From NCBI GenBank assembly GCA_031272275.1, contig JAISUC010000022.1:1-46740 (forward strand): a DNA stretch of 46,740 bases, read 5' to 3'. How positions within the stretch are numbered: the stretch's first letter is position 1; every line of letters begins with the position of its first letter. Both the position numbers and the translations under genes were made by a program. The notes beneath the pieces are model-generated. The model had not been told where the DNA came from. It searched no databases and saw only the letters and a program-made list of their open reading frames with translations. Source of the DNA: Actinomycetes bacterium (GTDB lineage: Bacteria; Actinomycetota; Coriobacteriia; WRKU01; WQUG01). This document shows positions 16,491 to 25,819 of the stretch, in pieces.

Positions 16491-18353
16491 TCACTCGTCG
16501 AATCGGCGGGCACGGAGCTCGCCCAGATTCTGCTCCATCTGCAACAACGCGGACAAATCTTGCTTGCTTGCGGGACGTCCGCTGTCTGCAATCGCGGCTC
16601 GACGCCTGCGAATATCTGCCTGCAAACGCATCTCTTTCAGTCTGAACAGCATATCATATCCGGCAGCCCGGAGGGTAGGCTCGTCTGCGGAAAAATTGTA
16701 GTCGGCAACCATGCGCGCCACCCCGGGAATCGCCGCGTCCAAGGTATCGATCAGCGCCGACGCGTCGCTTTGCGGCGGCTGCGCGCGCAACAAATGCGCA
16801 ATGTCATGGTAGGTCGGATGGCTGAAATCGCCTTCGTCCAGCCGGTCTGCCACGGCACGGCGTACGGCAGGCACCCGAATCATCAATGCTAAGAGCTCAC
16901 GCTCGACCAACTCATCGGTGGTGAGCATCAAGGGTTCGCGTACCGGCAAGGTACCCCCATAGTTCACGGCGGGTGCGGGTGCGGCGGCACCGCCCGAACT
17001 GCCAGACTGCGCCGGCGGCGGCACCTTCAGACGGTTCAGTTCATCCAAGACCCGTTCCAGGCCGATATCGGCGCCGGTCGCGGACAACTTGTCCGCTATG
17101 CGGTTGGCGTATTCGGTCGCCAGCAGCGAGCCTTTCAACGGGCGCAGCACCGACACCGCATCCACCAGTGCACGCTGGCGTTCCTCGGGCCGCGTCAGGT
17201 TCCAGCGGGCGAACCGGCGCTCGATGGCATACTCCAGCAGCGGCGTTGCCGCATCCAACAGCTGCTGCAGGCGTTCTGTCCCACCCGGCTGCGCGACCAG
17301 GTCGGCAGGATCCAGACCTGCGGGCAACAGCACCACGTCCAGTTTCACCGGACTGGCGGCGAATTCCTGGGACAGCGTGGCATCCACGAACTGGACCGCG
17401 CGGTCGGCCGCGCGGCGTCCGGCTTCGTCGCCGTCAAACAGGTACACGATGCGCCCGGCAAAGCGCGACAGCAGCTTTACGTGTGTTGCGGTCAGTGCGG
17501 TGCCCAGGGTGGCAACCGCATGGGTGAAGCCGTGGGCGTGCAGCGCAATCACGTCGGTGTAGCCCTCGACAATCAAGGCGGTCCGACTGTTCAAAATCGC
17601 CTGTTTGGCATGGTCCAGACCATAGAGTTGCGCCGATTTGTGAAAGACCGGCGTCTCGTTGCTGTTGAGGTATTTCGGGTGTCCGTCGCCGATGACGCGA
17701 CCCCCGAACGCAATGCAGCGGCCCTGGGAATCGTTTATGGGAAACATCACACGCTCAAAAAAACGATCGCGCAGATTGCCCTTCACATCTTTGATGATCA
17801 CATTTGCCGCCAGCATGTCGTCTGCGGCGTGTCCGCGTTCGGTCAAATGTGCCAGCAGCATCCCGTAGCCGGGCGCATATCCCAGCTGCCATTCCTGTGC
17901 GATTTCAGTTCCGAATCCGCGTGAGGCCAGATACGTACGGGCACGTGCCGCCCCCTCGCGTTTGGATTGACGCAGATAGCGCCCATAGTATTCGGCCGTG
18001 TCGGCACAGACCGCTCGTACGCGCTTGGCGCGTCCGGCGGCTTGAGCCGCGCGCGGATCCTCGGTCAGTTCGATGTGCGCGCGTTCGGCCAAAGCGGCGA
18101 CGGCTTCAGGAAAGGTCAGCTGTTCGGTCTTCATCATATAGGTGAAGGCGTCCCCACCCTCGCCGCAGCCGAAACAGTGCCAGTTTTTACGATCAGGATC
18201 GACCTTGAACGACGGGGTCTTTTCGTTATGAAAGGGACAGCAACCCCAAAAGGTATGCCCTTTTTGGCGCAGTTCCACGCGCTCGGAAACCAGCTGTACG
18301 ATGTCGGTGGCATCGCGGACCCGTTCCAGATCGTCTTCGGCGTAACGTGGCAT
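16491..18353 (-). CDS. dnaG: DNA primase
   Basis: Synthesises RNA primers for replication. The 620-residue protein has the N-terminal zinc ribbon ([12 protein letters not shown] then HCFGCG, about 39-65), the RNA polymerase core with a TOPRIM domain (IVEGYTDV near 262 and [11 protein letters not shown] near 308), and a C-terminal region that binds helicase and diverges in sequence (about 440 onward, after a Pro/Gly/Ser linker). It starts 14 bases after the dgt stop and ends just before rpoD, the common dnaG-rpoD order. It is co-transcribed with both, judging by the spacing. Confidence 0.96.
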   Translation of the reverse strand: MPRYAEDDLERVRDATDIVQLVSERVELRQKGHTFWGCCPFHNEKTPSFKVDPDRKNWHCFGCGEGGDAFTYMMKTEQLTFPEAVAALAERAHIELTEDPRAAQAAGRAKRVRAVCADTAEYYGRYLRQSKREGAARARTYLASRGFGTEIAQEWQLGYAPGYGMLLAHLTERGHAADDMLAANVIIKDVKGNLRDRFFERVMFPINDSQGRCIAFGGRVIGDGHPKYLNSNETPVFHKSAQLYGLDHAKQAILNSRTALIVEGYTDVIALHAHGFTHAVATLGTALTATHVKLLSRFAGRIVYLFDGDEAGRRAADRAVQFVDATLSQEFAASPVKLDVVLLPAGLDPADLVAQPGGTERLQQLLDAATPLLEYAIERRFARWNLTRPEERQRALVDAVSVLRPLKGSLLATEYANRIADKLSATGADIGLERVLDELNRLKVPPPAQSGSSGGAAAPAPAVNYGGTLPVREPLMLTTDELVERELLALMIRVPAVRRAVADRLDEGDFSHPTYHDIAHLLRAQPPQSDASALIDTLDAAIPGVARMVADYNFSADEPTLRAAGYDMLFRLKEMRLQADIRRRRAAIADSGRPASKQDLSALLQMEQNLGELRARRFDE

Positions 18354-18367
18354 AGACCCGCAGCCCC

Positions 18368-19444
18368 CTATAACGACCAGCTGGCGGGCACGAAAATACG
18401 CCGATACTCGCGCAGGGCATAGCGATCGGTCATACCGGCGACAAAATCCACCGTCGCCTGGACCGGCTCGCCGTCTGCCTGTTCCAGATATTCGGGCGGC
18501 ATCTCCGCCGGGTGCTCCAGATACCAGGTGAACAGCTCTTCCACCAGCCGTTCGGCCTTGGGCTCGTCAGCCTTGGCACGCGGGGATTCGTAGACCTCGT
18601 GAAACAGGAAACTCCGCAGATCAAGCATCGCGCGCTCGATTGCAGGCGACATGCAAATTTCAGGCTGTCCGGCCGAACTCTCGGTCATATCATGCACCAA
18701 GGTCGTGATGCGCTCGTTGGACGTATGCCCCAGCACCGCGCAGGCATCAGGCGGCAGCTGTTCCTCGGTCAGGACGCCTGCGCGTTCCGCGTCGTCGATA
18801 TCGTGGTTAATGTAGGCAATGCGGTCGGCTGTGCGTACAATCTGTCCCTCGAGCGTCTGCGGGATGTGCTGACCGGAATGCCCCAGAATGCCGTCCCGGG
18901 TCTCCCAGCACAGATTCAAGCCCTTCCCGCCGTATTCCAGTCGCTCGACGACGCGCAGGGACTGCACGGCATGGCGATAGCGGGCGGGAGCCCCCGGGTA
19001 GCGCGCGGCGGTGCGAGTGTCGGCGCCGAGTCGCTGCAAACAGGCATCGAGCGCAGACTCCCCCGTGTGCCCGAAGGGCGTGTGACCCAAATCGTGGCCC
19101 AAGGCGATGGCCTCGGTCAGATCCTCGTTCAGACCTAAGCTGCGCGCGATACTGCGGGCGATTTGTGCGACCTCCAGCGTGTGGGTCATACGCGTGCGGT
19201 AGTGGTCGCCTTCGGGTGCGATGAAGACCTGCGTTTTGTGCATCAGGCGCCTGAAGCTTTTGCAGTGCAGAATCCGTTCGCGGTCGCGCTGGTAGTCGGT
19301 GCGGTAGGGGTCCTGGGGACGCGTGCGCTCGCGGCCACGGGTGCGGTCGGAAAATGCAGCGAAAGGAGAGAGCATTTCGTGCTCCCTCCTTTCGAGGTCG
19401 GTGCGGGTCAGCGGCGTATGGTGCGTGGCGCGCGCGTCAGGCAT
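18368..19444 (-). CDS. dgt: Deoxyguanosinetriphosphate triphosphohydrolase-like protein (HD domain)
   Basis: Hydrolyses dNTPs to the nucleoside and triphosphate, which can tune dNTP pools. The 358-residue protein has the family opening LERREHEMLSPFAAFS, then RTDYQRDRERILHCKSFRRL, the EGDHYRTRMTHTLEVAQIAR region with the first HD-domain His, and GHDLGHTPFGHTGE with the HD pair. Starts are possible at GTG 19459, ATG 19444 and ATG 19376. The last has the best ribosome site (AAAGGAGG) but would cut into the conserved LEERE-like segment, so I choose 19444, which overlaps the ppdK stop by eight bases. Primase and sigma factor genes follow, as in many actinobacteria. Confidence 0.9.
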   Translation of the reverse strand: MPDARATHHTPLTRTDLERREHEMLSPFAAFSDRTRGRERTRPQDPYRTDYQRDRERILHCKSFRRLMHKTQVFIAPEGDHYRTRMTHTLEVAQIARSIARSLGLNEDLTEAIALGHDLGHTPFGHTGESALDACLQRLGADTRTAARYPGAPARYRHAVQSLRVVERLEYGGKGLNLCWETRDGILGHSGQHIPQTLEGQIVRTADRIAYINHDIDDAERAGVLTEEQLPPDACAVLGHTSNERITTLVHDMTESSAGQPEICMSPAIERAMLDLRSFLFHEVYESPRAKADEPKAERLVEELFTWYLEHPAEMPPEYLEQADGEPVQATVDFVAGMTDRYALREYRRIFVPASWSL

Positions 19445-22184
19445 TACTGTAGCTGCCACCCTCCTTGTCGGCGATGGCGGCGCGTGCGGCGGCCAAGCGG
19501 GCTACCGGTACACGATAGGGTGAGCAGCTGACGTAATCCAATCCGATACCGTGGAAAATCCCGATGGAATCCGGGTCGCCGCCGTGTTCACCGCAGACAC
19601 CCAGGTGGATGTGTGCGTTGGTTGCGCGCCCACGTTCGCAACCCATCGCGACCACCTTTGCCACCCCGCTGTCGATGGTCTCGAAGGGGTTGTGCTTGAG
19701 TACCTTGCGCTGCAGGTAGACAGGCAGGAACTTGGATTCGATGTCGTCGCGCGAGAACCCGAAGGTCGTCTGTGTCAGGTCGTTCGTGCCAAAGCTGAAG
19801 AAGTCGGCTGAACTTGCGATTTCGTCGGCGGTCACCGCGGCACGCGGCAGCTCGATCATGGTGCCGATGGGGATGTTCAGTTCGACCCCGGTGGCAGCCG
19901 CGACCTCGGCGATGACCGCTGTGGATTCGGCGCGCAGTGTTTCCAGTTCGGGGCGGACCGAGACCAGCGGAATCATGATTTCGGGGCGCGGGTTCAGGCC
20001 GCGTCCGATCAGTTCGGCGGTCGCACGCGCGATTGCGCGCACCTGCATCGCGTACAGTTCGGGATACATGATGCCCAACCGGCAGCCGCGCATACCCAGC
20101 ATCGGGTTCATTTCGGCAAAGGCGTCGATTTGCGCCAGCAGACGGCGCTTGACCGCGATGGCCGAGGCATCCGCACCGCCGGCTTCGTCGCGGGTGATTT
20201 CGACTTCCAGTTCGCGCGGGCTGTCCAAGAACTCGTGCAGCGGCGGATCCAACAGGCGCACCGTCACCGGCAGCCCGTCCATGGCCTCAAATATCCCCAG
20301 ATAGTCGCCCACCTGGGCTTCCATCAGCTTATCCAGTGCGGCGTCTTTGGCGGCCGCATCGTCGCTCAGGATGAAGTCCTGAATGATGGCCTTGCGATCG
20401 CCCAGGAACATGTGCTCGGTACGCGCCAGACCGATGCCCTCCGCACCGAAATCGCGTGCCAGTGCGGCGTCATCGGGGGTGTCGGCGTTCGCACGCACGC
20501 CCAGGCGCCGGAACTCGTCGGCCCATTCCAGGATGGTGCCGAAGTCGCCGGAAACCGCAGGTTCGGTCAGCTCGGCTGCACCCAGTACCAGGGAGCCGGA
20601 GGTGCCGTCAATCGAAATGATGTCGCCCTCGTGAATGACCGCCCCGCCGCGGATAGTGGCCTGTTTGGCTTTCGCATCAATCGTCAGTGCGTCCACTCCG
20701 CATACACAGGGTTTACCCATGCCGCGCGCGACAACCGCCGCGTGCGAGGTCTTGCCCCCGTGGCTGGTCAAAATACCCTGGGCGGCGATCATGCCGTGCA
20801 GGTCGTCGGGGGTCGTTTCCCAGCGGACCAAAATGACCTTTTCGCCGGCCTCCGCGGCGGCCTCCGCGTCGTCTGCTGAAAAGACCGCCTTGCCGACCGC
20901 GGCACCCGGTGATGCGTTCAGGCCGGTCGCCACCACGTCATAGGTGCGCGCGGTATCGAACTGCGGGTGCAGCAGCTGGTCCAGTTGCGCCGGGTCGATG
21001 CGCGAGACGGCTTCCTCGCGGGTGATGACGCCCGCATTTGCCAGGTCGACCGCGATTTTCAGTGCGGCACGCGCCGTGCGCTTGCCCACGCGGGTCTGCA
21101 GCATCCAGAGTTTGCCCTGCTCGATGGTGAACTCGATGTCGCACATGTCGCGATACGCCGATTCCAGTTTTGCGAAAATCTCGTCCAGCTCAGCACCTGC
21201 CCCTGCCAGCGCCGGCTGAGCCTTGAGCTCGGCAATCGGCGAGGTGTTGCGGATGCCCGCCACCACGTCTTCGCCTTGGGCGTTGATCAGGTAGTCGCCA
21301 TAGTATTCGTTGGTGCCGTCAGCGGGGTTTCGCGTGAAGCCCACTCCGGTGGCGGAGGTCTCGCCCTTGTTGCCGAACACCATCGCCTGGACATTCACCG
21401 CCGTGCCCAGCGTGTCGTCGATTTTCTCCATACGCCGGTAATCGCGCGCCCGGCGGTTGTTCCAGCTTTTGAACACGGCCTCGATCGCCAGGTGCAGCTG
21501 CACGGTGGTGTCCTGCGGAAACGCGACGCGCCCGTCGACGGTCAGCTCGGGATAGTCCGCGGCATTGACCTCGCGCGAGAAAATCCCCTTGAACTCGTCG
21601 ACCAGCTGGCGCAGCTCATCGGCCGTCAAGTCGGTATCGTGCGCCACGCCGCGCTCGCGCTTTTTCATCGTGATGGCGTTTTCGAACAGGTCGCCGTCGA
21701 TATCCATGACGACCTTCGAAAACATCTGCACAAAACGCCGGTAGCTGTCCCAGGCAAAGCGCTCGTTTCCGGTCTGGGCGATCACACCCTGCACACTCGC
21801 GTCGTTCAGTCCCAGGTTCAGCACCGTGTCCATCATGCCGGGCATGCTGAAGGGTCCGCCCGAACGCACCGACACCAACAGCGGATCAGCCACATCGCCC
21901 AGTTTCTTGCCCATCCAGTCCTCCAGGTCGGCGGTGTGTGCAGCGATGTCCTCCACCAAGCCGTCGGGGAAACCGGCAGGGTCGGAATCATAGTATTCCA
22001 TGCAGGCCTGACAGGTGATCGTGTATCCGGGCGGCACCGGCAGGCCCATATTGGCCATCTCGGCCAGGTTTGCGCCCTTGCCCCCCAGTATGAATTTCAT
22101 ATCTCGATTGCCCTCGGTTTTATTGACACCGGCCGCGTCCTTACCAAAAGCATAGATTCGTTTGATTGTCGTGTTATCAGGCAC
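19437..22184 (-). CDS. ppdK: Pyruvate, phosphate dikinase
   Basis: Interconverts pyruvate, ATP and phosphate with phosphoenolpyruvate, AMP and pyrophosphate, a PPi-saving glycolytic or gluconeogenic step in anaerobes. The 915-residue protein has the N-terminal ATP-grasp nucleotide domain (FILGGKGANLAEM and SVRSGGPFSMPGMMDTVLNLG), the swivelling phosphohistidine domain (GGKTSHAAVVARGMGKPCV, His near 480) and the C-terminal PEP/pyruvate barrel (FGTNDLTQTTFGFSRDD and the catalytic Cys in GVCGEHGGDP). The start is GTG at 22184 with AAGGAG six bases upstream. An AT-rich stretch near 22235-22260 (TATAGAAT on the minus strand) may hold the promoter. It heads the dgt-dnaG-rpoD gene group, an uncommon first gene for that operon. 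Confidence 0.96.
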   Translation of the reverse strand: MPDNTTIKRIYAFGKDAAGVNKTEGNRDMKFILGGKGANLAEMANMGLPVPPGYTITCQACMEYYDSDPAGFPDGLVEDIAAHTADLEDWMGKKLGDVADPLLVSVRSGGPFSMPGMMDTVLNLGLNDASVQGVIAQTGNERFAWDSYRRFVQMFSKVVMDIDGDLFENAITMKKRERGVAHDTDLTADELRQLVDEFKGIFSREVNAADYPELTVDGRVAFPQDTTVQLHLAIEAVFKSWNNRRARDYRRMEKIDDTLGTAVNVQAMVFGNKGETSATGVGFTRNPADGTNEYYGDYLINAQGEDVVAGIRNTSPIAELKAQPALAGAGAELDEIFAKLESAYRDMCDIEFTIEQGKLWMLQTRVGKRTARAALKIAVDLANAGVITREEAVSRIDPAQLDQLLHPQFDTARTYDVVATGLNASPGAAVGKAVFSADDAEAAAEAGEKVILVRWETTPDDLHGMIAAQGILTSHGGKTSHAAVVARGMGKPCVCGVDALTIDAKAKQATIRGGAVIHEGDIISIDGTSGSLVLGAAELTEPAVSGDFGTILEWADEFRRLGVRANADTPDDAALARDFGAEGIGLARTEHMFLGDRKAIIQDFILSDDAAAKDAALDKLMEAQVGDYLGIFEAMDGLPVTVRLLDPPLHEFLDSPRELEVEITRDEAGGADASAIAVKRRLLAQIDAFAEMNPMLGMRGCRLGIMYPELYAMQVRAIARATAELIGRGLNPRPEIMIPLVSVRPELETLRAESTAVIAEVAAATGVELNIPIGTMIELPRAAVTADEIASSADFFSFGTNDLTQTTFGFSRDDIESKFLPVYLQRKVLKHNPFETIDSGVAKVVAMGCERGRATNAHIHLGVCGEHGGDPDSIGIFHGIGLDYVSCSPYRVPVARLAAARAAIADKEGGSYSNA

Positions 22185-22261
22185 GTGATTCTCCTTCCCT
22201 CGGGATCGAGGTGATGTCGTACAGGACTGGTTTCATTCTATAACATATTTTAGAGAAATTA

Positions 22262-22276
22262 GGGGGAGTACGTCCC
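22262..22276 (+). repeat. Intergenic copy of the GGGGAGTRCGTCCC word
   Basis: Reads GGGGGAGTACGTCCC, upstream of ppdK and at the edge of the repeat-bounded element at 22285-22429. Confidence 0.8.
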
Positions 22277-22284
22277 AGAGCTCA

Positions 22285-22429
22285 GCCGGCGGTGCATTTC
22301 GGTGTCGTTCAGCGGAACCATGCGCGAACACGTACGACGAGTACGCTTATCGCGCAGAACCCTCGAACTCCTAGAACTGCACTCGCCAGCTGAGCTCTGC
22401 TTATGTGCCGGCGGTGCATTTCGGTGTCG
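22285..22429. repeat. Segment bounded by 23-bp exact direct repeats
   Basis: The same 23 bases (starting GCCGGCGGTGCATTTCGG) occur at 22285-22307 and 22407-22429. An 11-bp inverted repeat CAGAGCTCAGC (22276-22286) / GCTGAGCTCTG (22389-22399) overlaps the left copy and lies inside the right one. The interior has a CGCG...CGCG dyad around GTACG. The right copy ends at the stop codon of the amidohydrolase gene. It has no coding capacity I trust. Confidence 0.7.
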
Positions 22430-22430
22430 G

Positions 22431-23777
22431 CTAGACGCGTAGTTTCGCTCGGATCTCTTCGTTGCGCGCGCGGATGCGTTCCTCGTCGGCACAGGTCCAG
22501 GATCCGTCCTGAAACAGCACCTTGCCCCCCACCATGGTCAGGCGCACATCGGCGCGCGAGCCGGTGTGCACGAACGCGCTTTCCGGCTGCCAGGTGGGTG
22601 CCGCAAACGAACGGCGCAAATCGACCACGGCGATGTCTGCACTTTTGCCCGGGTCCAGCGAACCCACGCGCTCGTCAATCCCCAGCGCACGGGCGCTGCC
22701 CAAAGTCGCCAGATACAGAAAATCCGCGGCCGTAAAGAAATGCTCGCTCTGTACCGCCGCACGCTGCATCAACAGACCTGTGCGCATTTCCTCGAACATA
22801 CCGATCGTGTTGGTGGCGGCGGGACTGTCGGTACCCAAGCCGACGTCGAGACCCGCAGACAGCATTTTCATCAGCGGAATCGTCCCCATCGCCAGTTTCG
22901 CGTTACAGCGCGAACAGGTCGCAAGCGAAACCTGCTGTTCGGCCAGAATCGCTATATCGTCGTCGTCAACCTGTGTGGTGTGTATCGCCGTGAATCGCGG
23001 CACATTCATGATTTCCCACTGGTGCACGTAGCGCACGGGGCTGACCCCGGTCGGCAGCCACATCGGAGCGGCGTCGTCATATTTGCTGCGAATCTCAAAG
23101 CCCAGCATGGTCGAGCCCATCTTGACAAAGCGGTACTCCTCGATACTGCCCGCCAGATGCATCGCGACCGGGCGCCCGTCTGCCGCGTATTCGGCGATAC
23201 GTTGGAACAACAGCGGGTGGCATGCATATGTCGAATGCGGCGAAATCCCGATTTCAATCATCGTCGGGTCGACGGCATCCTCCCACGCCGCGATGTCGTT
23301 CACGGCGCGTTCCATGACACCGTCCACCAGCGGCTTTTCCATCGTTTCGACCTCGCGATACACCACCCCGCGCAACCCCGATTCGCAGACCGCGCGCAGC
23401 GACGCACCCGTGCGCGTGATATCGGCAACCGTGGTAATCCCGCAGGCCAGGGCCTCACAGGCTCCCAACAGCGCGCTGTCGTGCCAATCCGAGTATGCCA
23501 ACAGGTGCTCACGCTGCATGATCTCGTATTTCCAGCGCACATAGGGCAGGTCATCGACCAGCCCGCGCAGCACGGTATAAGCCAGGTGCGTGTGCGCATC
23601 GACAAAGCCCGGTGCGATGGCGGCCAGCCCGTAATCGATCACTTCCTCGTCGGGGTGACGTTCAACCACCTCGGCACGTTTCCCGACCTCGACAATCAAT
23701 CCATCGCGTACCAGGACTGCACCGTTTTCGATATGCTCGCGCGATATGGGGAGCACGTAGCGCGCTGCCAAAATCAT
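22431..23777 (-). CDS. Metal-dependent amidohydrolase (MtaD/SsnA/ATZ-TRZ-like)
   Basis: A 448-residue cytoplasmic deaminase or hydrolase of the cyclic amidohydrolase superfamily; relatives act on S-adenosylhomocysteine, 5'-methylthioadenosine, guanine or triazines. Metal ligands are visible: HxH in DAHTHL (His 62 and 64), a His in AMHLAGS, a His in AIHTTQVD and the Asp of GLGTDSPAA. The C-terminus is the usual beta-sandwich (LDPGKSADIAVVD). The start ATG overlaps the stop of the radical SAM gene (ATGA), with AAAGGA upstream, so the two proteins are translationally coupled and probably act together. A SAM-derived substrate would fit that partner, but this is inference. Confidence 0.88.
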   Translation of the reverse strand: MILAARYVLPISREHIENGAVLVRDGLIVEVGKRAEVVERHPDEEVIDYGLAAIAPGFVDAHTHLAYTVLRGLVDDLPYVRWKYEIMQREHLLAYSDWHDSALLGACEALACGITTVADITRTGASLRAVCESGLRGVVYREVETMEKPLVDGVMERAVNDIAAWEDAVDPTMIEIGISPHSTYACHPLLFQRIAEYAADGRPVAMHLAGSIEEYRFVKMGSTMLGFEIRSKYDDAAPMWLPTGVSPVRYVHQWEIMNVPRFTAIHTTQVDDDDIAILAEQQVSLATCSRCNAKLAMGTIPLMKMLSAGLDVGLGTDSPAATNTIGMFEEMRTGLLMQRAAVQSEHFFTAADFLYLATLGSARALGIDERVGSLDPGKSADIAVVDLRRSFAAPTWQPESAFVHTGSRADVRLTMVGGKVLFQDGSWTCADEERIRARNEEIRAKLRV

Positions 23778-25615
23778 GTCACGTTCCTTTCGCTCGGACG
23801 CTGTTCGCGTTCCCACTGTTCATGGACCCGCGATGTGGCGGGCACGGTGCCGCCGGAAAACAGATTCTTCAGGTTTTCCACTACCAGTATCTTCGCACAT
23901 GCGGCAATCACCGACGGCGTGAACAGGTTCACCGGCCAATTCAGCTCCGCCTTTTCGCAGATGGTGCTTTCGTTCAGCGCCGCCACATCCGCCGCCGGCA
24001 GGTTTCCATCCCGGTCCAGCCGGCGCATGACGTCGCGGGCTTCCCGGATACGCGCGCGGGTGGCAGCCGCCGTCTCGGGCGTGTTCAGCCCCACGCGCGC
24101 TTTGGTTTCATTGACCAGCAATCCCGTCTCATACGTGACCTCGACCAGGTCGTCTGCGGCCAGGGACGTACTCTCGTAATTCATAATGTGTTTCCAACTG
24201 GGCTCCAGCAACAGCTCGCGGTGTTCCGCCAGCGTGTGTGCGCGCAGCCGGTAGCCGTGCGTCGCCGGGTCGTCAAAGGCGATCGAGCCCGGGTCCAGAA
24301 ACGGCGCCATCGGGGCGATGTTGGCGACCAGGCGCGGGTCGTCGTCCAGCCTGTGGTACAGGTCGTCGATGTAACGGGCGGTCTGGACCACGGAATCGGC
24401 CGTTTGACCGGGAATGCCGCTCATGAAATACAGGTCGAATCGCGCAGCCCCGGCATCCAACGCCAGGCGGATGCTGTCCTCCAGTTCCGCCATCGTGTAA
24501 TGCCCCTTGCCGAATCGCGCGCGCAGGGCGTCATCGTGGCTTTCGGCGCTGACCTCGATGGACCAGTCCGCCAAGTTTTCGGCCATCAGTTCGTAGAGCT
24601 CGGCCGTCGGCGGGCGGAACAGCTCGAAACCGATACTGGATTTCACGCCCACCCGTCCCAGACCCTCGATGAAGGTCCGCGTGTAATCGGGGCCCGCCTG
24701 CAGAAAATCATTCAGCACGAACACGGGACCGGGAATGTAGCGCTGGGCAAAGGCAATGTCGCGCACCATCAGTTCCGGATCGCGGAACGCCACGCGCCGG
24801 CGCCCGTAGTGCTTGCGATAGGTCGTGCAGCTGCCGCCGCAGGTCACACAGTCGTGACTGCAGCCGCGACACACCAGACCGGCCGCCATCGGGTAGCCCA
24901 GCCACTGTTTGAAGGGCACCGAGCCCCACAGGTCGCGGTAACGGATCACGCTTTTCATGTTGTAGCTGAAATCCAGCGCCGGCGCATTGAAATCGTCCGG
25001 CGAATAGGTGATATCGTTTGCGATAACGGCGCCGCTCGCATCGGTCCGGGTCAAGTTGGGGATGTCTGCGAGGGATGCGGGTGTATCCGCTGCGCGTGCG
25101 GGGGAGTGCGTCCCGGCGCGTGCATTGTTCCCGCCGCGTGTGCGCAACAGATAGGTCATCAGTTGTCGGAAGGGCTCTTCGGTCGAATCCCCGCGAATCA
25201 CATAGTCGATGCAATCATATGCCGCCAGTTCCTCGTGATAGACGGTTGACGACAAACCCCCGAACACGACCGGGATATCGGGGTGTTCGGCCTTGCAGAT
25301 ACGTGCGAGCTCAATCGCGCCGTGACAGTGCGGCATCCAGTGCAGGTCGATGCCGAACGCCGCCGGTCGCAGGCTGCGGATGCAGGCGGGAACGTCGAAT
25401 CGCGCATCGGACAGCATCAGAAACGCAATGTTCATCGTGCGGACCATAATCCCTGCACGTTCCAAGTATTCGGCGATGGTCGAAAGCCCCAAAGGATAAG
25501 TCTCGAAAATAGGGGTAGAGGGGACCAAATCGCTGACCGGTCCGAACAGCGCCGGTCGCCGCCGGAAATCATAGACCGACGGGGGGTGCAGCAATATGAG
25601 GTCAGCGCGTGGCAT
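23774..25615 (-). CDS. B12-binding domain radical SAM protein (possibly Ta0216 family)
   Basis: A 613-residue radical enzyme of unknown reaction. The N-terminal part resembles a cobalamin-binding Rossmann domain (LILLHPPSVYDF, PLGLSTIAEYLERAG, VVFGGLSST, DYVIRGDSTEEPF; about 5-160). The 4Fe-4S motif CxxxCxxC is C252-SHD-C256-VT-C259, inside an extra Cys-rich context with flanking C249 and C263. Downstream are SIGFELFRPP, EVSAESHDD and LYFMSGIPGQT, typical of the radical SAM barrel. No DXHXXG is evident, as is common in such domains. Start 25615 is chosen because homology begins at MPRADL and a TACACT box lies 7 bases upstream. The GGGGAGTGCGTCCC word lies in a non-conserved linker at 25100-25114. 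The amidohydrolase gene overlaps its stop. Confidence 0.85.
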   Translation of the reverse strand: MPRADLILLHPPSVYDFRRRPALFGPVSDLVPSTPIFETYPLGLSTIAEYLERAGIMVRTMNIAFLMLSDARFDVPACIRSLRPAAFGIDLHWMPHCHGAIELARICKAEHPDIPVVFGGLSSTVYHEELAAYDCIDYVIRGDSTEEPFRQLMTYLLRTRGGNNARAGTHSPARAADTPASLADIPNLTRTDASGAVIANDITYSPDDFNAPALDFSYNMKSVIRYRDLWGSVPFKQWLGYPMAAGLVCRGCSHDCVTCGGSCTTYRKHYGRRRVAFRDPELMVRDIAFAQRYIPGPVFVLNDFLQAGPDYTRTFIEGLGRVGVKSSIGFELFRPPTAELYELMAENLADWSIEVSAESHDDALRARFGKGHYTMAELEDSIRLALDAGAARFDLYFMSGIPGQTADSVVQTARYIDDLYHRLDDDPRLVANIAPMAPFLDPGSIAFDDPATHGYRLRAHTLAEHRELLLEPSWKHIMNYESTSLAADDLVEVTYETGLLVNETKARVGLNTPETAAATRARIREARDVMRRLDRDGNLPAADVAALNESTICEKAELNWPVNLFTPSVIAACAKILVVENLKNLFSGGTVPATSRVHEQWEREQRPSERNVT

Positions 25616-25677
25616 TTGAACCAGTGTACAAGATCGAGTCGGGGACGGCGCGAACCGGTCGGACAAACGGAGGCGGC

Positions 25678-25691
25678 GGGACGCACTCCCC
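25678..25691 (-). repeat. Intergenic copy of the GGGGAGTRCGTCCC word
   Basis: The minus strand reads GGGGAGTGCGTCCC, between the cytochrome and radical SAM genes. Confidence 0.8.
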
Positions 25692-25724
25692 GAGGTACTC
25701 CGTCACGTCGCCCGTCACGAGAAA

Positions 25725-25751
25725 GGCGCCCACACCGGTGGTGCGGGCGCC
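25725..25751 (-). terminator. Probable terminator hairpin of the cytochrome gene
   Basis: GGCGCCC/GGGCGCC arms with an inner CACC/GGTG stem, about 70 bases after the cytochrome stop. On the minus strand only TTTCT follows, so termination would be weak. Confidence 0.45.
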
Positions 25752-25819
25752 CCCTTCCCTCTGTGCCCTAAACTTGTATCGAATCCGTCGTAAATCCGAT
25801 TCGTTATCCGTTTGCCCGC

